This document shows, in pieces, positions 1 to 7,285 of a stretch of DNA of 43,294 nucleotides. Position 1 is the first letter of the stretch; the number at the start of each line of letters is the position of its first letter. Position numbers and translations under genes: made by a program. The notes under the pieces are model-generated. The model was not told the DNA's origin. It saw only the letters and a program-made list of their open reading frames with translations, and did not search any database. The DNA comes from Candidatus Acetatifactor stercoripullorum (GTDB taxonomy: Bacteria > Bacillota > Clostridia > Lachnospirales > Lachnospiraceae), in contig DXGH01000014.1 of assembly GCA_019114005.1 (NCBI GenBank), forward strand, positions 1-43,294, read 5' to 3'.

Positions 1-132
1 GGATGTTTTTCTTTTAGGAAAACAATTCGCCGAAACAGCTGCTTTTAAAGTGACTGATATCCCTGTGGGAAGTCGAAATCGGCATAAAATAATCTGCCTG
101 ATAGGACATCATTTAATTTGCCGGACAACAGA
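1..132. other. Unassigned sequence abutting the intron remnant
   Basis: This stretch does not encode reverse transcriptase sequence in any plus-strand frame, although it precedes RT motif 4 directly. The RT frame carries stops here (the last at 85-87). Another plus-strand frame is open from base 2 to a stop at 173-175 and could be the tail of an unrelated gene entering from the left, but I do not recognise its product. The junction with RT homology is near 131-134. It may be the target into which the intron was joined by a deletion, or decayed intron sequence. Confidence 0.35.
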
Positions 133-828
133 ATGCCACAAGGCGGACCGCTTAGTCCATTGCTTAGTAACATAATGCTGAACGAGTTGGATAAGGAACT
201 TGAACGCAGAGGGCATAGATTTGTCCGCTGCGCAGATGATTGTATGATTTTCTGCAAAAGCAGAAAGAGTGCACAGAGAACCTTGGAAAACATCATCCCA
301 TTCGTAGAAGGGAAACTTTTCCTGAAAGTGAATCGGAAAAAAACAGGTGTGGCTCATATCAGCAAAGTGAAATACCTTGGATATAGTTTTTATAGATATA
401 AGGGAAAATGCAGATTTAGAGTACACCCAAAGTCTGTAATAAGAATGCGAAATAAAATCAGGGAACTTACGGACAGAAATAATGGCATGAGTAATGCCAG
501 GCGTGAGGGAAAATATCAGCAGTATGTGAGAGGATGGGTAAATTACTTCAAGCCTGCTGATATGAAGTGGCTTCTTAAAGAAACTGATGAATGGGCAAGA
601 CGCAGAATTAGGGCAGTCTATTGGAAACAATGGAAGAAAATCAAAACAAAGTATCGAATGCTAAAAGCATTGGGAATGGAACATTGGAAAGCCAAGGAAC
701 TTGCGTGTAGTAGAAAAGGTTACTGGCGAATGGCAAAAGTCTTGAACCAAATCTTTTCAAATAAAATAATAGCCAAGCTAGGATATCCATCCATGCTCGA
801 CTATTATCTGATAGTCTATGAAAACTAA
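118..828 (+). pseudogene. ltrA: Group II intron reverse transcriptase/maturase, N-terminally truncated
   Basis: The protein matches group II intron RT/maturases from motif RT4 onward: PQGGPLSPLLSN at residues 7-18, then the catalytic region, RT6-7 (KVNRKKT, KVKYLGYSF), and the maturase X/thumb region with RGWVNYFKPADMK. The motif normally read as YADD is CADD here (RFVRCADDC, bases 214-240; the codon is TGC). RT0-RT3 are missing, with an in-frame stop at 85-87. The 236-residue open frame needs a TTG start at 118 with no convincing ribosome binding site. No HNH endonuclease domain follows; the frame ends shortly before domain V. A complete protein of this family is usually above 400 residues, so this is a remnant, probably inactive both from truncation and from the Tyr-to-Cys change. 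Confidence 0.8.
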
Positions 829-907
829 GGAACCGCCGTGTACGGAACCGTATGCACGGTGGTGTGAGAGGTCGGCTAATCAACTAATGATTAGCCTCCT
901 ACTCGAT
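829..907 (+). ncRNA. Group II intron RNA domains V and VI
   Basis: Domain V is seen as a hairpin at 832-863: ACCGCCGTG (832-840) pairs with CACGGTGGT (855-863), an upper TACG/CGTA stem closes a GAAC loop, and a two-base TG bulge sits on the 3' side, as in bacterial group II introns. Domain VI follows as a perfect 9-bp stem (874-882 with 888-896) with a 5-base loop. The family normally has a bulged adenosine in domain VI as the branch nucleotide; none is evident in the stem as drawn. Confidence 0.75.
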
Positions 908-943
908 TAGGATTTGAAAAGAATAAAAATGTGAGGATTTGAT

Positions 944-2908
944 TTGAGCGGAAAGAAAGAGACGCATCACAGGAGACTAAATAAATCCCAGAGAATGCAG
1001 ATGAAGGCCTTTGTGTGTGTGCTTGGGCTTTTGCTGCTTTTCATACTGCTTTTGGGTCGATTTGTTCTGTTTTTGATACATAGAGAAAGGGAGGAAACAC
1101 CCATAGAGCCTTCCCCTGTGATTCAGGAGCTTAAAAATATCTGGATTATGGATGCGGGGGAAGAAAAGCTCCTTATTTTTCATGAAGGGAAGGAGGAGAG
1201 CTACGCCTATGGAGAGACTCTGCAGATGCCGGATCATCCAAGGGAGCAGATCGCAGATATTGTGCTTACAGACGGCGTTGTTACAGATATTTCCCTGAAA
1301 ACAGAAAAGATAAACGGCAGGATACTGCGTGCGGATGGGGATGGAATCGAGGTGGAGGGCTATGGCTGGCTTCCTTTTTCGGAGGATTACAAGGGATACC
1401 GTATTTATAACACGCTGGAAATGTGCACTGCCTCTGACTTGAGCTTTGGATACAGCTTCACAGACCTTGTGCTTGACAATGGACAGGTGTGCGGCCTTCT
1501 GATGGTGAAGGAGGAGGCTATGGAGTACATAAGAGTGCTGATTAAGACGGGAGATTACGGCGGCCTTCTTCACCAAAGCCTGGTGATCACGTCGGATACT
1601 GATTTTACCGTGCAGTATGGAAGCTATGGGGAGCTTAAGGAGGAGACCTTTGGGGCGGGGGAGGAAGTGAGCATTGACCTGGAGAGCCCTTATTTTTCGG
1701 GGGACAGGGTAACCGTCACCCCGAACGTGCTCACCGGAAAGGTGATTTTGAAAAATGTAAACCGCAGTCAGGGCATTCCCAGCTACAGGGGACATATGGA
1801 GCTTTTGAAAACCCAGGATGGAATTGCTCTGATTAATGAGGTTCTTTTGGAGGAATATCTCTACAGCGTGGTGCCCAGCGAAATGCCGGCCTCCTACCCG
1901 GAGGAGGCTCTGAAGGCCCAGGCGGTCTGTGCCAGAACCTACGCCTATGATCACATGCTGCGGGCGGCCTACCCTGGGTACGGAGCCCATGTGGATGACA
2001 GCACCTCCTATCAGGTGTACAATAATATTTTAGAGCAGGAAAGCACCACTACGGCGGTAAAGGAAACCTATGGGCAGCTTTTGTATACCGGGGAGGGAAC
2101 GCTTGCTGGGGCTTACTACTATTCCACCTCCTGTGGAGTGGGAAGCGATGTCTCCGTATGGAAAACAGAAGAGGCAGAGACACTGGATTATCTTCGGGCA
2201 AAGGCGTTAAATCCCGAGGCAGTGGAAAACCAGGGCACAGAAGGCACAGAGAACGAATTGTCTGATATCGGGGAGAGGCTTAAGGATGAGGATGCCTTTG
2301 CCGCCTTTATCTGTTCCAAAAACGCTTCTGATTTTGAGGTGTCGGAGGGGTGGTACCGCTGGACCTATCAGGTCCCCCAAATAGATACCGACTATATGCT
2401 GGAAGCGCTCAAAAAGCGTTATGCTGCAAATGAAAAGCTTGTACTCACCCTTGTGGACGGAGAATTTGTCAGCACACCCATTTCAGAGCTTTCTGAGCTG
2501 ACGGGGCTGTCCATTGTAAAGCGGGGCAGCGGCGGTGTTGCGGATGAGCTTATGATCGAGACAAAGGAGCACACCTATAAAGTGATCTCAGAGCATAATA
2601 TCCGCTATGTGCTCAACAATGGGGAAAGCAAAATTCTGCGGCAGGATGGAAGCCAGGTGGATTCCCCTTCCCTGCTTCCCAGCGCGTTTTTCATTTTGTC
2701 CCCTAGTATGGAAAAAGAAATAGTGGTAGGATATACGCTGACAGGCGGGGGCTTTGGACACGGAGTGGGAATGAGTCAGAATGGAGCCCGGAATATGGCC
2801 AAAAGCGGCTATGTCTGTGAGGAGATTCTAAGCTTTTTTTATGAAAACTGCTTTATAGAAAATGTTTATCAGGAAGGGCAGACAGAGGAAGGACAGAGCA
2901 TTGCATAA
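944..2908 (+). CDS. SpoIID/LytB-family cell-wall protein
   Basis: A membrane-anchored protein with the SpoIID fold. SpoIID of Bacillus is a lytic transglycosylase that cuts glycan strands during engulfment. One membrane segment lies at about residues 22-47, followed by a long extracytoplasmic region. The SpoIID core begins near residue 280 and contains VVPSEMPASYPEEALKAQAV, with Glu313 in the position of the catalytic glutamate. The C-terminus has the second family signature GGGFGHGVGMSQNGARNMA. At 654 residues it is about twice the size of B. subtilis SpoIID; the excess is an N-terminal beta-rich region (about 55-280) and an insertion between the two signatures (about 410-560). The TTG start at 944 is chosen for its GAGG at 933-936, 7 bases upstream. 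It overlaps the next gene by 8 bases. Whether it acts in sporulation or in vegetative wall turnover cannot be told from sequence. Confidence 0.88.
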   Translation: MSGKKETHHRRLNKSQRMQMKAFVCVLGLLLLFILLLGRFVLFLIHREREETPIEPSPVIQELKNIWIMDAGEEKLLIFHEGKEESYAYGETLQMPDHPREQIADIVLTDGVVTDISLKTEKINGRILRADGDGIEVEGYGWLPFSEDYKGYRIYNTLEMCTASDLSFGYSFTDLVLDNGQVCGLLMVKEEAMEYIRVLIKTGDYGGLLHQSLVITSDTDFTVQYGSYGELKEETFGAGEEVSIDLESPYFSGDRVTVTPNVLTGKVILKNVNRSQGIPSYRGHMELLKTQDGIALINEVLLEEYLYSVVPSEMPASYPEEALKAQAVCARTYAYDHMLRAAYPGYGAHVDDSTSYQVYNNILEQESTTTAVKETYGQLLYTGEGTLAGAYYYSTSCGVGSDVSVWKTEEAETLDYLRAKALNPEAVENQGTEGTENELSDIGERLKDEDAFAAFICSKNASDFEVSEGWYRWTYQVPQIDTDYMLEALKKRYAANEKLVLTLVDGEFVSTPISELSELTGLSIVKRGSGGVADELMIETKEHTYKVISEHNIRYVLNNGESKILRQDGSQVDSPSLLPSAFFILSPSMEKEIVVGYTLTGGGFGHGVGMSQNGARNMAKSGYVCEEILSFFYENCFIENVYQEGQTEEGQSIA

Positions 2909-3755
2909 GCTATTTATAATCCTGCGGGATTTTTCCGCGCAGATGAAAAAGCAGAATATCAGCGCATTTGCGGCAAGCACGGCATTTTTTCTGGTGCTGT
3001 CCATTGTTCCCATGCTGATTTTGATTTGTACCATAATTCCCTATACCCCGCTGACGGAGGAAAATCTGGTCAGAGCGGTTACTGAAATCACGCCGGACAG
3101 ACTGGATTCTTTGGTGGAAGGCCTGATCGCCGAGGTTTATGAAAAATCGGCGGGGATTTTGTCCGTTGCAGCCATTACTACCTTATGGTCTGCGGGAAAG
3201 GGAGTTCTGGCCCTGATGCGGGGGCTGAACGCCATTGGCGGCGTGGAGGAGGACAGAAACTATTTTGTGGTGCGTCTGGTGGCGTCGCTGTATACTGTGG
3301 TGATGCTGGTGGTACTGATTTTATCTCTGTTTATTATGGTATTCGGCAATCAGCTTGTGGAGCTTTTGCTGTACAGAGTGCCTCAGCTGCAGATTCTGGT
3401 ATCTTTTTTGATGAATTTCCGCTTCCTTCTGGTGTGGGCCATTTTGACGCTGCTTTTCAGCGCTGTGTATGCGTACGTGCCAAACGAAAAGCTGGCCTTT
3501 GGGGAACAGGTGCCGGGCGCTGCCTTTGCGGCGGTGGTCTGGAGTGTTTTTTCCTGGGGCTTTTCCCTGTATGTGGAAAGGACGGAATCCTACAGTATTT
3601 ACGGCAGCCTTTCCCTGATTGTCATTGTCATGGTGTGGATGTATTTCTGCATGTATATCATTATGATCGGAGCCTACCTGAACCGGTATTTCAGGCCTGT
3701 AAACAGAGTCCTTGCAAACCGGCACAGGCAGGATGAGACCAGCTTAGAGGATTAG
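2901..3755 (+). CDS. YihY/BrkB-family membrane protein
   Basis: A polytopic inner-membrane protein of the YihY (virulence factor BrkB) family, whose molecular function is not settled despite older tRNA-processing annotation. The family pattern is clear: N-terminal NISAFAASTAFFLVLSIVPM, the WSAGKGVLALMRGLN segment, and a C-terminal GSLSLIVIVMVWMYFCMYI membrane span followed by NRYFRP. About six membrane segments are apparent. The start is placed at TTG 2901, 8 bases after AGGAAGG (2886-2892). An ATG at 2862 is in frame but has no ribosome binding site and would overlap the upstream gene by 47 bases. The gene is translationally coupled to the SpoIID-like gene and converges on the GH3 gene with a 12-base tail overlap. 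Confidence 0.88.
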   Translation: MHKLFIILRDFSAQMKKQNISAFAASTAFFLVLSIVPMLILICTIIPYTPLTEENLVRAVTEITPDRLDSLVEGLIAEVYEKSAGILSVAAITTLWSAGKGVLALMRGLNAIGGVEEDRNYFVVRLVASLYTVVMLVVLILSLFIMVFGNQLVELLLYRVPQLQILVSFLMNFRFLLVWAILTLLFSAVYAYVPNEKLAFGEQVPGAAFAAVVWSVFSWGFSLYVERTESYSIYGSLSLIVIVMVWMYFCMYIIMIGAYLNRYFRPVNRVLANRHRQDETSLED

Positions 3756-5891
3756 CCGGAAGGCTTCCTCGTCAGAAAACTCAGGCGCACAGAAGCCCGC
3801 GTAAAGCACAGCACCTTCCAGGGGCTTTTGGGGCCGGCCCGTTTCATCTATTACAGAAAAGGCAGCAGGCGGAATGGACAGTTCAAAGTCAGCTGCCTTT
3901 CCTTTTTCCAGAAAAATCCGCCGAAAGGCCGCCAGCCTGGAGTTTGGCACCTCAAAGGGAGTGCCCTCCACGTGCAGATACAGCTGCAGCACATCGTCTA
4001 CGTCAAAATCCCCGGTATTTTCACAGGACACGCGGCAGAGGAGTCCCTTTTGGGCAAAATCCCGGTAATCGGGGGAAGCCTGTGGAACATCCCTTAGCGA
4101 CACCCCTTCTGCATCTTCCAAAAGAGAGCAGGACACCTGTGTGATCTGCACCCGGCCATAGGTGAGACCGTAGCCAAAGGGCCTCCAGGGTTTTTTCGTG
4201 AGATACCTATGGGTTCTGTCCTTCATGCTGTAATCAGTCATTTCCGGGAGAGGGTTTTGATTGTCATAAAAGGTAATGGGCAGCTTTCCGCCGGGGGAGG
4301 CCAGACCAAACAAAATGTCGGCAACCGCCCTGCCCCCTTCACCGCCGGGATACCATACCTGCAGTATGGCATCAGCGTCAGCCTCGTAAGCGGATAAGTC
4401 CATGGGACTGCCGGAGGCATTTAATAAAATTAAGGGCTTTTTGACAGCGATGATGGATTCCACCAGCTGTCTCTGCACCTTGGGAAGCAGAAGGTCAGGC
4501 CTGTCTCCTGCGGCAAATTCGTTTCCGGTGTCCCCCTGTTCGCCCTCCAGGGTGGCGTCCAGCCCCAGGCAGAGGATCACCAGATCAGCGTTTTCGGCAG
4601 CGATTACGCTTTCTGCAGCGCCATAATTTTCGTGGGGCCTGCCCACCCGGGGTTGATGATATAGATTACATCCCTGGCTGTAATGGACGGCAATGCCATA
4701 GTCGTCGCACAGCCCTCTGATTCCCTCCAGCAAAGTGATTGTTCTGGGCGGTGTGCCGTGATAGTTGCCCACAAGGGCTGTGGCGCTGTCAGCGTTTGGC
4801 CCGATTACGGCGATGGTTCTGTATTTTTCTCTGGAAAGCGGCAGGATGTTGTCGTTTTTTAAAAGGACACAGCTTTTCACGGCGGCCTCGTAAGCCAGAT
4901 TCAGGTGCTCCTTACACCCCACCACCTGGTAGGGAATCTGATCCAGGCTGGAGCGGTCGAACATGCCCAGAAGAAATCTTGTGGTGAACAGGCGCACGGC
5001 GCTGCGGCGGATGTCCTTTTCTGTGATTTTGCCCTTTTTGAAGGCGGCCATAAGGTGCTCGTAGGTGCATCCGCAGTTTAGATCGCAGCCCGTCTTTAGG
5101 GCCAGAGCCGCAGAGTCCTCAGGGGAATTGGTAACCTGGTGGTTTTCATGGAAATCTCTTATGGCCCAGCAGTCCGAAACATAATGGCCCTCAAAGTTCC
5201 ATTCCTCCCGCAGCACCTGGTTCATCAAATAATTGCTTGCACAGCATGGCTCGCCATTGGTGCGGTTATAGGCTCCCATAACGGCTTCCACGCCTGCCTC
5301 CTTCACACAGGCCTCAAAGGCGGGCAGATAGGTTTCGCGCAGGTCTTTTTCGGATACCCTTGCATCAAATTCGTGGCGGAGAGCCTCGGGACCGGAATGA
5401 GCGGCAAAATGCTTGGCGCAGGCTGCAGTGGTGAGAAAACCGTCTATTTTTGCCTGAAGTCCTCTGATGATGGCGCAGCCCAGCTTTGCGGTCAGAAGAG
5501 GCTCCTCACCGAAGGTTTCCTGTCCCCGCCCCCATCTGGGGTCCCGGAAAATATTGATGTTTGGCGCCCACATGGTAAGTCCCTTGTACCGTGAGCGGTC
5601 ACCGTGGGCGGTATAAGCATTATATTTTGCCCTTGCCTCCAGAGAAACAGCCCGGCCGATCCGCTCAAGAAGGTCCGGGTCAAAGGTTGCGCCAAGGCCG
5701 ATGGCCTGGGGAAAGCAGGTGGCGGTGCCGGCCCTGGCTACGCCGTGCAGCGCCTCATTCCACCAGTTGTAGGCCGGTATGTTCAGCCTGGGGATAGCGG
5801 GAGCGTCATATTTAAGCTGGGATGCGGCCTCCTCAACCGTCATCTGCTTTACAAGGGCTTGTGCCTTTTGCTTTGCTTCACTTCTGGTCAT
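3744..5891 (-). CDS. Glycoside hydrolase family 3 (beta-xylosidase/beta-glucosidase type)
   Basis: A 715-residue cytoplasmic GH3 enzyme that releases terminal sugars from beta-linked oligosaccharides. There is no signal peptide, so imported oligosaccharides are the likely substrate. The N-terminal TIM barrel carries WWNEALHGVAR (43-53), DPRWGRGQETFGEEP (117-131), AKHF (159-162) and the nucleophile Asp240 in YVSDCWAI. The alpha/beta sandwich begins near 340, and the C-terminal fibronectin-III-like domain holds FGYGLTYG and the DVLQLYLH segment. The WWNEALHG and GRGQETFGEDP-like motifs are those of the xylosidase/arabinosidase branch, so xylosidase activity is favoured, but substrate is not provable from sequence. 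ATG 5891 has AAAGGAGGG 8 bases upstream. The divergent AraC-type gene is a plausible regulator. Confidence 0.93.
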   Translation of the reverse strand: MTRSEAKQKAQALVKQMTVEEAASQLKYDAPAIPRLNIPAYNWWNEALHGVARAGTATCFPQAIGLGATFDPDLLERIGRAVSLEARAKYNAYTAHGDRSRYKGLTMWAPNINIFRDPRWGRGQETFGEEPLLTAKLGCAIIRGLQAKIDGFLTTAACAKHFAAHSGPEALRHEFDARVSEKDLRETYLPAFEACVKEAGVEAVMGAYNRTNGEPCCASNYLMNQVLREEWNFEGHYVSDCWAIRDFHENHQVTNSPEDSAALALKTGCDLNCGCTYEHLMAAFKKGKITEKDIRRSAVRLFTTRFLLGMFDRSSLDQIPYQVVGCKEHLNLAYEAAVKSCVLLKNDNILPLSREKYRTIAVIGPNADSATALVGNYHGTPPRTITLLEGIRGLCDDYGIAVHYSQGCNLYHQPRVGRPHENYGAAESVIAAENADLVILCLGLDATLEGEQGDTGNEFAAGDRPDLLLPKVQRQLVESIIAVKKPLILLNASGSPMDLSAYEADADAILQVWYPGGEGGRAVADILFGLASPGGKLPITFYDNQNPLPEMTDYSMKDRTHRYLTKKPWRPFGYGLTYGRVQITQVSCSLLEDAEGVSLRDVPQASPDYRDFAQKGLLCRVSCENTGDFDVDDVLQLYLHVEGTPFEVPNSRLAAFRRIFLEKGKAADFELSIPPAAFSVIDETGRPQKPLEGAVLYAGFCAPEFSDEEAFRLIL

Positions 5892-5965
5892 GTCAGTAAC
5901 CCTCCTTTAAGTCTTTTCCTAAGAACAGTTTAGTAGGAAAAATCTCGGAAAACCAGTCATAAATC

Positions 5966-5994
5966 TTGTTTTTTCAGACAAAAATTGCTATATT
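5966..5994 (+). promoter_or_regulatory. Sigma-A-type promoter of the AraC-family gene
   Basis: TTGTTT (5966-5971) and TATATT (5989-5994) are separated by 17 bases and lie 23 bases before the GTG start. The spacing and -10 box are good; the -35 is weaker. The interval 5892-6017 is the shared control region with the divergent GH3 gene, for which I could not pick a clear promoter. Confidence 0.55.
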
Positions 5995-6017
5995 GGAAGA
6001 AGTAATGGAGGTGCTTT

Positions 6018-6833
6018 GTGGAGCGCACAGAATCTTGTCAGGAAACCAGCTTTTACGAAACCAGAAAAGAAATTTATGACTGCCATGTGTGGCATCATCC
6101 CAACTTTCCGCTTCATATGCACAAGCATCTGGAATTTGCCTATAACGCGGGAGGGCAGATGCAGATGACTGTGGGCGGAAGGGAATACTGTATGGAGGCG
6201 GGAGACTGTATGCTGATTTTTCCCTATCAGCTTCATTCCTTTTCCTCTGAAGGTGAGATCGACCTATCTCTGATTATCGCCGATATGGACTATGTGGGTG
6301 AATTTAAGGAGGAGCTTTCCCGTTATGAGCTGGAAACGCCCTGCTTTCCTAAAAGCAGCCTGTCCCGGTATGGCCAGCGTATTCTGGAGCTGGTCAGGAC
6401 GAGCGCCTATGACAGCCAGGTGCCCTATCAGCTTGATAAGGGACTTCTGCTTGTGCTTTTGACGGACATTTTTCATCATATTCCCATGTCGCCCCGGAAT
6501 GCGCCTGCAGATTTAAGCATTTCCCAAAAGCTTTTACAGTATGTGAATGAGCATATCGTTGAGGAGCTGACAGCGGCCAAAGCAGCCAAGGCCATGGGCA
6601 TCAGCCCCTATTACCTGTCCAGAATTTTTTCCGAGGAGCTAAAGACCTCTTTTCCCGCCTATGTGGCCGGCCAGCGGCTGAATCTTGCCTGCAATATGCT
6701 GCGCAATACCCAGATGAGCGTGACGGAGATCACATACGAGGCGGGATTCCCCAATATGCGAACCTTCCACAGATGCTTCCGCAGACAGTTTGGCTGTACG
6801 CCCACGGAGTGGAGAAGCAGCAGCCATAGCTGA
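6018..6833 (+). CDS. AraC-family transcriptional regulator
   Basis: A 271-residue regulator with an N-terminal cupin sensor domain (HPNFPLHMHKHLEFAYNAGG, and GREYCMEAGDCMLIFPYQLH) and a C-terminal pair of helix-turn-helix motifs. The first HTH is AAKAAKAMGISPYYLSRIFS and the second SVTEITYEAGFPNMRTFHRC, ending in the usual FR(R)QFGCTPTEWR. The cupin form is typical of sugar-responsive AraC activators. The GTG start at 6018 has GGAGG at 6007-6011, 6 bases upstream. It is divergent from the GH3 gene with 126 bases between them, which suggests, but does not prove, that it controls that gene in response to an imported oligosaccharide. Confidence 0.92.
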   Translation: MERTESCQETSFYETRKEIYDCHVWHHPNFPLHMHKHLEFAYNAGGQMQMTVGGREYCMEAGDCMLIFPYQLHSFSSEGEIDLSLIIADMDYVGEFKEELSRYELETPCFPKSSLSRYGQRILELVRTSAYDSQVPYQLDKGLLLVLLTDIFHHIPMSPRNAPADLSISQKLLQYVNEHIVEELTAAKAAKAMGISPYYLSRIFSEELKTSFPAYVAGQRLNLACNMLRNTQMSVTEITYEAGFPNMRTFHRCFRRQFGCTPTEWRSSSHS

Positions 6834-6841
6834 GAGGATAG

Positions 6842-6918
6842 CAGCTCAGCCATAAGCTGTATGACAAGCAGATCATGCTTGCATGAGATTGCTTGTTGCA
6901 CAGCTTATGACTGAGCTG
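6842..6918. repeat. 77-base imperfect hairpin element
   Basis: The outer arms at 6842-6860 and 6900-6918 are complementary over 19 positions with one mismatch. An inner 7-bp stretch (6864-6870 with 6890-6896) and a 6-bp apex (6873-6878 with 6881-6886, 2-base loop) continue the fold. No T-run follows on the plus strand, so it is not a canonical intrinsic terminator, although it lies 9 bases after the AraC stop. It may still end transcription, or be a dispersed palindromic repeat. Confidence 0.7.
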
Positions 6919-6938
6919 TTATGCGGGAAAATTTTAGG

Positions 6939-6967
6939 TTGACATTTTCTGCAAAAATCACTACAAT
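6939..6967 (+). promoter_or_regulatory. Promoter of the pheST T-box operon
   Basis: TTGACA (6939-6944), a 17-base spacer and TACAAT (6962-6967) form a near-consensus sigma-A promoter. Transcription would start near 6974 and produce a leader of about 310 bases before pheS. Confidence 0.85.
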
Positions 6968-6973
6968 GATAGT

Positions 6974-7255
6974 CAATAAGTCAAAGGCATTGAAGGCATA
7001 AAGTAGTGTTTCAGCTTCTGCCAGAGAGAGGAGGCCACCGGCTGCAAGTCTCCTTAAGTTCAGCTGAAATCGCGAATTTCCTGCCGGAGCCGCCGAGAGG
7101 AACAAGCCCAGCAGGCTTCAGTAATTTCGGACGTATGCTGCACGTTACGCAAAAAAGAGAGTCCGTTAGACTGCATTTTACAGTAAAATGGAAACATGGG
7201 TGGTACCGCGGTGAAAGATCGTCCCTTGCTGCTTTTCGCAGCAAGGGACTTTTTT
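6974..7255 (+). promoter_or_regulatory. T-box riboswitch (tRNA-Phe responsive leader)
   Basis: The leader of pheS carries the hallmark T-box sequence TGGGTGGTACCGCG at 7197-7210, which pairs with the uncharged tRNA acceptor end, followed by a strong terminator hairpin. Stem I is visible: TTTCAGCT (7009-7016) pairs with AGCTGAAA (7062-7069), with GTAGTG on its 5' side. The 3' side of the specifier loop is around GAATTTCC (7074-7081), which offers a Phe codon, most likely TTC at 7078-7080. When tRNA-Phe is uncharged, the antiterminator should form and pheST be transcribed. The specifier choice is inference from the downstream gene. No protein gene is supported in 6834-7285. Confidence 0.9.
7221..7255 (+). 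terminator. T-box terminator hairpin
   Basis: A perfect 12-bp stem (7221-7232 with 7238-7249) with a 5-base loop is followed by six T residues (7250-7255). It is the conditional terminator of the T-box leader; its 5' arm follows the T-box sequence directly. Confidence 0.93.
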
Positions 7256-7285
7256 GCGCGAATCAAAAAAAGAAAGGAATAAGTC

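Larger units (their letters stand above)
118..907 (+). mobile_element. 5'-truncated group II intron (3' remnant)
   Basis: The segment combines the last part of an intron-encoded reverse transcriptase with the 3' ribozyme domains, in the order expected of a group II intron. Domains I-III and the first half of the protein frame are absent from the window, and the sequence just upstream of the RT fragment is unrelated. The 3' end is placed near 906-907, after the ...CTACTCGAT sequence that follows domain VI; this is an estimate. A truncated copy without its 5' ribozyme half cannot splice by itself. Confidence 0.75.

Noticed and set aside
977..1990. 337-residue minus-strand open frame
   Set aside because: Antisense of the SpoIID-like gene, with high His/Arg/Leu content typical of a shadow frame.
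3185..3736. Second plus-strand frame of 183 residues within the YihY-like gene
   Set aside because: A frame-shifted shadow; Cys- and Gly-rich with no domain, while the YihY frame matches its family throughout.
6905..7285. Short open frames in the pheS leader
   Set aside because: The region is explained by the promoter, T-box and terminator; the frames run through structured RNA without ribosome binding sites.
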